Source of the DNA: Lichenostomus cassidix
Taxonomy: Eukaryota; Chordata; Aves; Passeriformes; Meliphagidae
Direction of reading: 5' to 3'
Length of the DNA stretch: 64,000 bases
Assembly: GCA_008360975.2 (NCBI GenBank)
Contig: CM039183.1
Coordinates: 10,753,762-10,817,761, forward strand
The notes beneath the pieces are model-generated. The model worked only from the letters and a program-made list of their open reading frames with translations. It did no database searches and was not told the DNA's origin. A program made the translations under genes and the position numbers. Shown in pieces: positions 36,901 through 47,179 of the stretch. Each line of letters opens with the position of its first letter. The stretch's first letter is position 1.

Positions 36901-39900
36901 CACCTTCTCTCTACCCAACTCACTCCCATGCTTCCTGCTGGGAAAAGGAAAATCATCAGCCTCAGGCCAGAAAGCAGCAAAGCATGGCCCCCCAGAGGAG
37001 AGCCCTGTTTTGGGTAGTCCCACATCTGGTTTTGGCCTGCAACAGGAAGCTAAGCCAAGCCAAAACAGGTATGAATGACCCTGAATTCATTCAGTAACGA
37101 GTCTGTCCCAACAGGTGACTAAGCCCAGCCCAGGGCAGACAGCCTGGGGACATCCAAACTCCTGCAACACTGTCAGAGGCCTAACAGTCAAGGGATGAAG
37201 AACAGTGGGAGGAACAGCTTACAAACGGGATCATCCACACCACAAGACTGTCTCTCCTTGGATTTATGGCTCAATAGGTGACCCCAGTACCTATCTAAAG
37301 TTCCCTAAGGAAGAAATCCATCCCATGTTAAATCTTCAGCAAGCTGCTCTCCAGCAACCAGCACAGGTCTCTCATGCAGGGAGAGACACCAGAGTGAGAA
37401 AACCATGCACAAGGCCCATTTACTTCAGCAACCTATGCTGGCTCCCTGATATCTTCCAATTTGGTTTCCAATGACAGCAAGGACTAAAGAAACCTGAGAA
37501 AAAACCTTCCAATAACTCAGGCAAAACAGTGGGGACAATCAAGAGACATTAGTAGAGAAGGTGCAGGTCTTCAAGGGAAGGGAAATAAAGGGGAATAAGG
37601 ACAAACAGCATCAGACTGAATTTATGTGGCTTCCAGGTGGCTAAAATTGTTTTGCAGTCCTGGCAAGGAGTGGATACAAAGTGCTTTGACTCATTAAGAC
37701 ACATCAAGACTTCATTACAGGACAACGAGGCGCTGAGCCCAACCCCTCAACTGCAAAAAAAGCAGTATCTGGAGAAATCAGCTCGTTTGTGAGGCCTCTG
37801 TGATTTCACAGTGCTGGACACAACAGCTGCTGTTAGAAAATCCAGAGAACATAGCTACTGTTAAAGTGCTCTGCACCATCATGCTGTTAAGCAGCCTTGT
37901 GTCTCACAAGGCATCTGCTTTTTTTTTTTCTTTTGCAGCAGCACATTAGTTCTGCAAACTGCCTTTGCACTCAAACCTGACACGCTCTTGAGCTCTGGGT
38001 TCATTTTCCAACTACTGCATGACATCTTTGTGCTGCATCAGCTCCAGTTTCAACCTGATCCTCTCCAGCTCTATTTTGACAGCTTGAATGTCATGTTTCC
38101 TCCTATGCTGTTACAGCACTCTGTCTCCTAGAGCCTTTTTTCCTCCTTTTCTTGCCCTGCAGGTCAGGTCTATGTCCTGAGATGCTACTCTGTCTGCTGT
38201 GTGAAGGCATTTAACTTTGCACACTCTGCCTCCTTCCCAAGCACATCCTCTTGTCTATCGTGATTCCATTTCTCACTGACAAATGCTTTCCACTTTTGCT
38301 CCAGCTTCTAGCTTGAACAGGCCATTTGTTACAACAAACATCTGGGAGACACCAACAATATGCTGGAGATGCAATACAAAGGGGGTTTTATGTTGCAAAG
38401 TCAAGGCAATTTGTTAAACTTTACAGAAAGTCCCCACACCTTTTGCATTTTTCAAAGAGTCACACCTATCACATCTTTTCCAACAACTCTGAAAGCTCCC
38501 CACTGCAGTCAGTCCATCTGCCATTCACCAGAGATAAAACAGCTTAAATGCCTTGTATCCCTGTTATTTGGGTTTGTTTTCCTGGTACATCACAGACTTC
38601 AGCCAAGTCACCTCCTTTCTCCTTCACCTACCCCATATCTCAGCCCTAAAACAGGGATAATGACCTAACAAAATCCTCTGCTTGTGTATTGTCAAGAGGA
38701 ACTCTGCTCCCAAAGGGAGACACAGCAGGGAAGAGGCAGGAGGGAGGGAAGATAAGGAGTTATTCAGTGACAACCTCATTCTTTCAAATGCCAGTCTGTT
38801 TTGGCTATATAGAAAAATTTAAGACATTTTTTACTTCCATCTAGCAAGTAGGGGCATCTTTGCAGAAGGACCAAAAGAGAGGTAATAAGAAAACATTAAT
38901 GAAAGTTCTCTTATATCTCTATTTTAAGATGCAAGGCACTTATGTTAGGGCACTGCCTCTAACACAACCTTGTAGAACTTGCAGGGAAATGTACTCTTGA
39001 AATAAAAGCACTCATGTAAGGGGAGTTTAAATGTCTCACTTCAAACAGCTGCAGCCCTGCAATACTGCCCAGATTTTCTTCCAAATTAAAACAGCTCTCC
39101 AGCCTGGAAAATCAGCCCAGCCTATTCTGGCATGAGCAGGAGATGCACCCCTAATCTTCTGCTTAGCCCCAGAAAGAGAACAGTGCCAGACCTCAGGCTC
39201 AGTCTGTCCTTGTGCTGTATCTTTTTCTTTTCTCTCCTGGTCTAGCTGCTGCCCTGGATGGCAAATCTCTTCAGTGTGGTGCTGTCCCACCCTGGGCTGC
39301 TCCATCTCAAACCTCTCCTCCAGCTCCAGGCTCCATTCACATTTTTGCTCTTTCAGGCTATTAATTACAGCCCAGTACTTTACAACTGTTTCTTCCAGAT
39401 TTTTTTTCTGGTCTTCCATCTTGCGCATCTCAGCCTTTAAGCTTTCCTCACTGTCCTTCCTCTCTCTCTCTCAGAGTTTTTCCACACTAAGTCTATTTCT
39501 TCCAGATGATAGTTTATCTGCTTGAAGGAGATAGGATTTGGGTATTAGCACCATGCTCCTGAGAGCTTTCCTCTCCTCCAATAGCTCCAATTCAGACCAA
39601 TCTATTGGCTCCACTCTACAGGGGACTCTCTTCAGGCAGTTCTGGTCCCTACTGAACTTAGGGCAACAATCAGTCTCTAACAAGCAGATACCAGCGGGTC
39701 CCATTTCTTGCCAGCAAGCAGCAGAGTTCTCCCCATTTGTCTTGTTTGCAAGGAACCCCAGAGAGGAGAAGGGAGAGGCTAGGGCATCATCTGCCACTGT
39801 TCCTCATATCCCTCCTCCACTGCAGAGGGGTTCCTTGTCAGGATGTGGTGATGAGAAGCTGCTGCTCCCCATAGCTTTCCTGGGAACACCAGAAACTCCA

Positions 39901-42900
39901 GGATTTGATGTGCACAAAAGCAGGACTATAAAGCAGGCAGAAGATCTGTAGGCAGCTTTGTGCTCCTTGAACTGTTCTGTCACCTGTGTGGCACTTTAGG
40001 ATTTTCTCTTGCAGTGCTGCAACAGAAACCCAGCAAGGATCACTGACCTCTCAGTTCAGCAGCAGCAGGAGGAGTAAATGTGGAAACTGAGTATTCAGAG
40101 CTGTCTAAAGAGGGGGTGGGCTCACACTGTCACCTCAGAGCAAACAGGTTAGAAGTGTGTTGTTGCAAGCCCAGGGCAACAGGGCTCTGATACAGCCCGT
40201 GCCATCAGGAGACACCTGGCTGCTTCACATCTAGGTCCTGTCCCTGGTTTTACTGTGACAGCAACACAGTGATCTCTGGTTCCCCACAAGACCCACACAA
40301 ACATTTCACAAGGTGACAGTGATTTCCACAAAGCCTTTGCCAGCCAGTGAGGGCTCCAAACCCTCCTACCAGCTAAGATAGGCTGGAGAAGCACATGAAA
40401 TAGCCCCACACGAGTGATGACCACCCTGCTCCCCAGGCTGAACTCTCTCTCCAGCAACCCTACTGGAGCAGACCTCTCATCAGTCACACTGTAGCAGTTG
40501 TGCTTGCCAAACAGCCAGGACATCTCCCCCCATCCCACTCACCTTGGTTTCCAGCTGCACTTTCAGGTCCTGCAGCTGCTCTTGGAGCTGCTCCTCTGGG
40601 AGTGACATCTCTGTAAACACAGAAGAGGGAACAAGAGGGCTTGGAGAGGGGTGTGCTGGCAGAGAGGAGCACCTAGGATAGGCCTACAAGACAGGACCAA
40701 CCAGAATGGCTGCAGCTCCACCCAGTCCATACAACCCCAAGAGATGGAGATTCCCCATCTATCTGGCAACCAGTCCCAGGGCTGCATCACCCCTCTTGGC
40801 CAAAAGCTTTTACCTAGTGCTCAGCTTGAATCTGCCAACACACAGTTTGGGACTACTTCTTCTTTTCCCCATCTCCATCCTACCCACCACCCATCTTCTC
40901 CTTCTTCCCTCCCATGGCTGCCCAGGTCCAGAACTGGAAGCAGTAGCTCAGGCACAACAAGCCTCCCCACACTCCCATGTAAACTAGGATCCAGAGGGAA
41001 TTTTATTTGTGCTGAGAAGATGGGCACTGAGCCCTCCTGCAAGTTACCTCCTGCTGGCAGTCCTCCCTCAGCCCTGCTCTCCTGCAGCTGGAGGCGCAGC
41101 CTTTGCAGCTCCCTTCGCAGCACTCTGTTCTGGTCGTGCAGCACCTGAAACAAACACTGCTCAGCACACAGGACAAAGCTCCTGCAGCATGAGGAAGAGC
41201 ATGAAAGGTCTCCCCCAGCCCCAGCACAGGGGGATTTTAATTCCTTCCCAAGCAAAGGCAGGCATGAGAGCATTTGGAAGAGCCAAAGAAAAAATATAGC
41301 CCCAGACCACGAAGACCACCACCACTGGGCACTGTAAAGCCCAAAGCAACTGCCCCTGAAAGCAAAAGCACACAAAACCAGGGGGGTTTGCAGAGGGCTG
41401 GACCTCCTGACACCCTCCTGATCCAAACAACCAGAGCTAGATTCCAGCACAAAAGAAACATCATGATCTCAGCATGGGTAAAGGATAAACCCGAGTGATT
41501 GCCTTCACAGGGGCAGGTGAAGCCTGAAGATCAAATATTTCCATCCATCAGCATTCTCATGGACAATTCTGGGGCTGCTCAACAGGAGGAAAAATTGCAG
41601 CATCAAGCATATTCAACCCTCTGGTGCCACCTGGAGCAATGCTGCACAAGACAGTGCTCCAGAATGTTCGCCTTCAATTACAGGTTCAAGAGGGGCTGCC
41701 TGATGCATCCATGGAATGGCTTTGCTCAAAGTCTGCATTTCAGCCCTTGCTGGGGGGATGTGACTGTCACAGTCTCTGCTCAGCAGTGCTCCCCAGCCAG
41801 ACACAGCACTTGGGAACAAATGGGAAATATGACAAGCACAGGACTCAAAGAACAGAGACCCCAACAACATGCAAGATACACAAGTTACTTAAAGATGGGA
41901 GAAGGGAAACAGATGCTGTGCTCATGCCCCAGAGAGCCCCAAGCCCTGGGAAGGAGCACAACAAGCTTCAGGAGATACAATACACACAGCACCAATTCTT
42001 GGACCACACACACTCCAGAAATCTGGACTGGCTCACCTTGACTCTCTAGCAGAGTCCAGCAGGAACAAGTTTTGTTGGGTTTATTAAAGTGGGGGCAAGG
42101 AGAAGGAAGGGAAAAACAAAAAGATAGAAGACTTTAGCTGTTAACATGCTTTCCAAATAAGGAGAACAGCTTTCTCCTTGTGCTCAAGAAGAAATCCAAC
42201 AGAGCCAAGGGTGGTCTGTCCTTCACAACAGAGGTACATGGCTCCCTAACAAAATAATCCATGGCTACATGCAGGGATGAATTTACAATCCACGCCTACA
42301 CTCCCCTGCCAAAATCCCAGCAAGGCAAACAATCCATGGAGGGCTTCAGGAGTGAGGAGACAGGTTCTGAGCAAGGCAAGAGGGATCCCTCTGCCTTATG
42401 ATCAGCTCTGCCTCCTCCCAGTCCCCCAGAGCAAAGTCCCCAAGAGATGTGCTGCAGAGAGCAGCACTGTCACACCAGCACTGCTGGGGAGCTGCCCACA
42501 CATACCTGGCACTGCCGCTCGTACTCCAGGACAATCTCGGCAAAGCGCTCGCTCTGCTGCAGGAACTCTGGGCTGTGGGGCTCCCCCTGCTCCAGCTGCA
42601 CAAGCACAAGGAAACACTTCTCATCAAGAGAATTATCACCTCTCCAAATGGAGGGTAAAAAGCTCTACTGAATCACTGGGGTCATGATGCTACACCCATA
42701 GATTCAACAGAAGGTTCTCTATGGGAAACATCACCTGTGGGATGGGTCAGAAAGAGGAGGAAAAACATTTTTTTCCATATGTGAGACACCAAACTACAGG
42801 CAGGTATTCCTGCCTAACAAGATCACAGACTCATTTCTTTCCCCAGATTCCTTTTAGGAGTGGAAGATACTAAAACAAACCTTTCACTTCAAAACTAGTG

Positions 42901-45900
42901 ACAAATAAAACTTTCCTGGAAACCAAACTCTAAAGTTTTCGCTTGAAGATTGCAGATTTGTAGAATTCTCTGCAACTGCAAACTTTCCTCACCCCTTTTT
43001 TTTCTCCCCCCAAGCTTTCCACGTTTTCATTAAATGTGCAGAGGACCTTACAGAGGGGGAGACCATAGCAAGTGACCCAAAATATGAAGATCAATTTTTT
43101 TATGAGTTCCTGAAAAGTTCCTATTTAATTGCAACACAGAAAGGTTACCTTATCCTTCACAATGTGGTTGAGTTCTTTTTGCAGCTCCAACACCATTTCC
43201 TCAGAGGCTGACAGTTTCTCAGCCATCTCTGTGACCTTGTTTTGCAGCTGTGTGTTCTCCTGCAGATAAAATGGAGATTTCCTTGATGCAGAGGGTCCTG
43301 ACATGGCAGGATGGGTTTATCAGCCACAGGTCCTCAGCAGGAAGCTGTAGAACAATTGGTACATCAGAATGCCAAATACAGCACAGCTCCCAGGACATCC
43401 TGGACAAAGGCAGCAAGTCCTGTGTTATCTCCACCTGTACTTCTACACTGAACAGAACTGGGGTAATCCCAGGCATGCAGACACCATCACCTCTGCTTTT
43501 AGCACAATTTTAGCTTTGGTCATTGTGTTTTCAGGTGTTCCCAAGGGCCAAACCACTCCCTACAGACAACACAGCAGTTTAGTAATGTCATGGTAAAGTA
43601 ACAAGCTCTGTATTTAATGCAGTAGTATGGATGTGGCTGATGCTTCTGCACAAAATTCCTGTTCTCCCCAACAAGAGCAATGTGAACCATCTATATTTGT
43701 CACCACCTCTGCTTTGCCACCTCTGAAAGAGCGAAGATGTTTCATGCAGGGCAGTTTTACTTACCTTCATCACATGGTTCAGCCTCCCTTGCAGGTTGGC
43801 CTCTTTGCCCTGGAGGAGCTGTGTATCAGCCTCCAGCTTTGCCTGGTGACTCACTGCTTGCTGCAAAAGCAGCTCTTTTGCCTCTATTTCTGCCTGAAAA
43901 TCCCTGGGGGGAGAAAAGCAACATGGTTGGGACAGACAGAGCATGTTCCTGGATGGCCATAAGGTACAGACACCTCCTCTCTCCATGCACAAAGCAGGAG
44001 ATGAGAGCTTGGTTGGAAGGATGCTGAGACCACAGGGGGTGAAGGGGGGTCTTCAAGGACTTTCCTGCCACTGACACATTGGCAAAACAAGTGGGAGATT
44101 CAAAAGGGAGACTGGGATGAAAGGGAGAGGCTCTGGGCACATTTTCTCCACCCCAGCAAAAGAACCCCTCCTACCTGAGCTTGCTCTGGGTGTGCTCAAG
44201 AGCAACATACTGCTCATCCAGCTCCCTGCCCAGCTGCAGGCAGTGTCTCTCTGCTTTCTCCAAACTGAGCCTCGCCTTGTCCCTCTCCCTGGCAATCTGC
44301 CTCACCTGGGTCCTGCAGACACAACCAGGAGGGCATTAAGAGCCACGTCCTGCACCCCACAGAGGGGTCCTCCTCACAGGGAGCTGAACCCTCACCAGAG
44401 GCACTGCAGTTTGTATTCGTAGGAGGTGACAGCTGCATGCTGAAGGCCTCTCCTGGGGACCATGAGTGTGTTGTCCAAATCTGCAGGCAGCCCTGCCAGG
44501 CTCATTTGCTCCTCCGTGCTGCTGCTCCGCCTCTGGAAGGACAGCACAGATTGAGATCACTTCCTCCCTCTTCTAACAATTCCAACGGGATTTCTGTAGT
44601 TACACCATCTGACCTCCCTCCAGTCTTTCAAAAATGCCCTCCCATCTCACAGATAAACCCAGATCACATCCACCCCAGATTTTCCCCAGCCTTGGGGTGA
44701 CCAAACCCATCCTGAACCTGGCTGCAAGTGCTTCTCCCACCCCAGGCAGTTACTCACTTCACCCACCACCACCAATCCAGGCTGCACCAGGGACCCTGAA
44801 GATCTCCTCTAAGTTCTTCCAGGGCTCAGGTGGCAATGACAAGTTGAGGCTTGGCAAATCCAGGACTTTGCTGATGCTGGAGAAGTGATGTGGGCCCAGG
44901 TAGCTTGGCCAGAAGGACAGGCTGCTTCCCTGAGTGTTCCTCTCTGATGCTGACGGAAAAAACAGCCGGGATAAGTCAGTGGAGCCAAACTGGCCAAGGA
45001 AAATTGATGGGTTTTGATACCAAAAGGAAACTTCAGAGACCAAGTCAATATTGAAGAACATTTTAGAAACAACCCCAAGCTGCCAGGAGGGAAATGTCCT
45101 GAGCTGCCCTCACAGCAGCTAGAAGGAGTAGGTTTGCAGGCACAGACCATTCAGTTTGGTCTCCCTGCTAACCCATCAACACCCAGTATCCACAGAAAGA
45201 CCAACACTGAAAGTTATATGTCTTAAAGGGTCTTGTGAAAACTGTCAGATGGGGACTGCCAGCCAACATTGTGTTTGACCAAAAGGCAGAACCCAGAATG
45301 CTGATACAGAACTCATAACATCTCCAAAGGCACCAGTTTCATACCAGGTTTGGTATGAAATTGGTGCCTATGTTCAGAGAGCTGTTACCTCAAAGTCTTA
45401 AGCCCAAAGAACCTGAAACAATTATTTTTCCATTTTTTTGCTCAAGATCCTGGACGGAGCTGTCCTGCTTGCCAGGGTAATTAGAGATTTACTTCCACCT
45501 TAGCACATTAACATGAAGTTACTTCAAAAACACTTGCAAATACCTTGCCAGTCCTTGGAATTGAAAGCACTAAGGACAAAGAAGTATTTTACATCAAACA
45601 AAGAAAATGTGGATGAGGCTTGTTCATGCACTAAAAAGAGGATGATCTGTGTCACATGTCCATGAGATGTGCAGAGATGCTGGCACTCCTGAGGTCAATA
45701 TTGGGGTGACTTTTTCCTCTGCTAGGATGTGCATCCCTCTCCCTCCCAAAAACAGATGAGGCTCAACAGCCCTCTGTTGTCCTGTACCACCATCCCACAC
45801 CACCTATGCAGGGACTGCTCCTACTCAGGCAGTTCCCAACAGAACCTTTCAGTCACCATGCAGCTGCAGTACAGACAATAGCTAAAAACTGACTGACAAG

Positions 45901-46257
45901 TGAAGAACTCTCCCCAGGTCACCACCCTCAGATGCCTGGCTGATGTCTATGAAATCAGCCCCATGTGAAAAGAAACATCTCAGCCTGAATTGTTCTCAGT
46001 AAAACCTATTCCTCAGCCTCCCCCACCTTTTTTTTGGAGGGTGGGGCGGAGGGAAATAGATGGAGAAACCTTTCTAAGTGTGTGATGTCGGCTCGTGCCT
46101 GAAACTGTGTAGGGAACTGGCAATGCCTTACTGTTCCTTACCCAAAGTTAACGCAAGTCACCTCATGGAGCTGCAGATCAAGGCCATCAACCACGATCCC
46201 TTTTACAAACTCATCCCACGGAGTGCTGAGCCTCGGCTGCTTGGGAGACACTGACAT
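33951..46257 (-). CDS. NINL: Ninein-like centrosomal coiled-coil protein, short form
   Basis: NINL is a centrosomal, microtubule-anchoring coiled-coil protein. Minus-strand exons in order: 46257-46162 (uncertain), 44532-44396, 44312-44175, 43903-43765, 43259-43149, 42595-42506, 41144-41048, 40610-40543, 36492-36241, 35212-35000, 34348-34232 and 34139-33951 (TGA). All phases fit, giving about 548 aa. Family similarity is clear in LDNTLM, IARERDKARLSLEKAER, ENTQLQNKVTEMAEKLS, then VLHDQN, QDLKVQLETK, MVPKKQFEQL and the conserved C-terminal coil. Adjacency to GINS1 also holds in human. Human NINL is about 1,380 aa and begins with EF-hands; none are seen here. The first exon (SVSPKQPRLSTPWDEFVKG) matches nothing I recognise, and its start is uncertain: an in-frame ATG also lies at 46479. 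Confidence 0.82.
36493..37969 (-). other. NINL intron, nothing recognised
   Basis: No exon, repeat or regulatory motif that I can support. Open frames are short. Confidence 0.4.
37970..39800 (-). pseudogene. Decayed large coiled-coil exon of the ninein family inside the NINL intron
   Basis: Between the exons at 40543 and 36492, the minus strand reads as charged coiled-coil protein broken by stops. From 39797 it runs through WSELELLEERKALRSMV and LSVEKL to a TGA near 39473, then continues in the same frame as ERERKDSEESLKAEMRKMED and KKNLEETVVKYWAVINSLKE. Further on, at about 38300-38180, LEQKWKAFVSEKWNHDRQ ends in TAG, and near 38090-38000 IELERIRLKLELMQHKDVMQ also meets TAG. The position equals that of the large, alternatively spliced central exon of NIN and NINL. 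The loss of frame indicates a fossil exon rather than a live one. Confidence 0.6.
44760..44960 (-). other. Possible extra 5' exon of NINL, unresolved
   Basis: A T-rich tract with a CAG acceptor near 44950 opens a minus-strand frame through WPSYLGPHHFSSISKV to a TGA at about 44758, next to a good GTGAGT donor. The frame does not reach the donor without the stop. A shorter alternative after a TTAG acceptor, ending GLVVVGE at the donor, is phase-compatible with the next exon but resembles nothing I know. It could be an alternative or non-coding 5' exon. Confidence 0.2.
45328..45369. repeat. 19-bp inverted repeat with 4-base loop
   Basis: AGGCACCAGTTTCATACCA at 45328-45346 and TGGTATGAAATTGGTGCCT at 45351-45369 are reverse complements except for one G-T pair. 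The loop is GGTT. AACAT at 45317-45321 can pair with ATGTT at 45370-45374 beyond a bulge. It lies in the first intron of the ninein-like gene. The stem is too short for a microRNA precursor. Confidence 0.9.
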
Positions 46258-46479
46258 ACAAATGGGATTGCGCATCCGCAGGGACGCAGGCACTGCAGGA
46301 TCGGCCCGGTTCGGCTCGGCTCGGCTCGGCCCTGCTCGGCTCGGCTCGGCTCGGCTCGGCCCCGCTCGGCTCGGCTCGGCCCCACCTCCCCCGGCCCTCC
46401 CGCCACACGCATGCGCAGAGCGCGCCCACCTCCCGTGCAAGCCCCGGATGCAATTCCTGCGGTGAATTGGGAAGAGCAT
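46162..46479 (-). CDS. Candidate first exon of the ninein-like gene
   Basis: Open on the minus strand from an ATG at 46479 (G at -3) through the GGCTC repeat, which reads as AEPSR units, to a GAG|GTGACT donor at 46162. A second ATG at 46257 gives a 32-residue start containing SPKQPRLSTPWDEFVKG. The donor phase fits the known exon at 44532. No homology is recognised, and coding status is unproven. Much of the exon may be 5' UTR. Confidence 0.35.
46308..46382. repeat. GGCTC pentanucleotide repeat
   Basis: About 14 units of GGCTC with a few CCC interruptions, in the GC-rich DNA between the divergent NINL and EIF4A3 promoters. Such CpG-containing pentamers are prone to length change. Confidence 0.9.
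46400..46425. promoter_or_regulatory. NRF1-like site of the NINL promoter
   Basis: CGCATGCGCA at 46408-46417 matches the palindromic NRF1 consensus. It lies about 150 bp upstream of the downstream candidate start codon of the minus-strand gene, in a CpG-rich setting. It is a motif match only. Confidence 0.4.
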
Positions 46480-46494
46480 CGCCGGGAGACAGAG

Positions 46495-46935
46495 AGGGAG
46501 TTGATTGTGCCCCTGTAGTTAGCCCTGGTGAGGCCGCTTTTGGAGTGCTGTGCCCAGTTCTAGGCTCCTCAGGGCGGGAAGGACAAGGAGCTACTGGAGA
46601 GGGACCAGCGGAGGGCGACAAAGATGACTGTGGGCCTGGCCCATCTCTCCTGGGGAAAGGCTGAGGGAGCTGGGCCTGTTTAGTCTGGAGAGAAAACTGA
46701 TCTCATCAATGCGTACAAATAACTCCAAAGCGGGTGACCAGAGCACAGTGCCAGGCTCTTTGCAGTGGCGCCCAGCGACAGGACAAGGAGCAACAGCCAT
46801 AAAGTAAAACACAAGAAGTTCCACCTCAGCTTGAGGAACAACTTCTCCGCGCTGAGCGTGCCAGGGCACTGCAACAGGCTTCCCAGGGAGGTGATGGAGT
46901 GTCCCTCGCTGGCGGCATTCCAGCCCCACCGGGGC
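46495..46935 (+). mobile_element. CR1-type LINE 3' fragment
   Basis: The sequence follows the 3' part of avian CR1: GGAGTGCTGTGCCCAGTTCT, then TGAGGGAGCTGGGCCTGTTT and AGTCTGGAGAG, a GACAGGACAAGGAGCAA section, and CTTCCCAGGGAGGTGATGGA. It is 5'-truncated and lacks the very last CR1 segment. No reverse transcriptase frame survives. It sits between the NINL and EIF4A3 promoters. Confidence 0.85.
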
Positions 46936-47029
46936 TCGTCCCCGTGTCTCCGGGGCGGGATGCTCTCCCTCGTGCCCCCCCGAGCCCCGGCCATCCCGCC
47001 CTGCCGTGCGCGCGCCCCGCGCGGCCTCA

Positions 47030-47179
47030 CGCACACCACGCGCGCGGCGCGCCCCGCCCCGCGTCACTCCCGCCCCGCGCACGCGCACCCCGCGCGCGCC
47101 GCTCCCGCCCGTCCCCCCGCGCAGGCGCAGTGGGGGCGCGGGGCGCGCGCGGCGGGCGTTGTGCGGCGGCGGCGCGGCC
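47030..47179 (+). promoter_or_regulatory. EIF4A3 promoter (CpG island)
   Basis: Extremely GC-rich, TATA-less sequence with several CCGCCCC/CCCCGCC GC boxes and an NRF1-like GCGCAGGCGCA at 47119-47129. It lies immediately upstream of the EIF4A3 start codon, and the island continues through exon 1 to about 47600. A housekeeping promoter fits the ubiquitous role of the gene. Confidence 0.65.

Noticed and set aside
44214..44560. Other-frame minus-strand open frames across the first secure NINL exons
   Set aside because: They do not match the ninein family and break at splice sites. The chosen frames give continuous family similarity with consistent phases.
45328..45369. The palindrome as a microRNA precursor
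   Set aside because: A 19-bp stem with a 4-base loop is too short for Drosha and Dicer processing.
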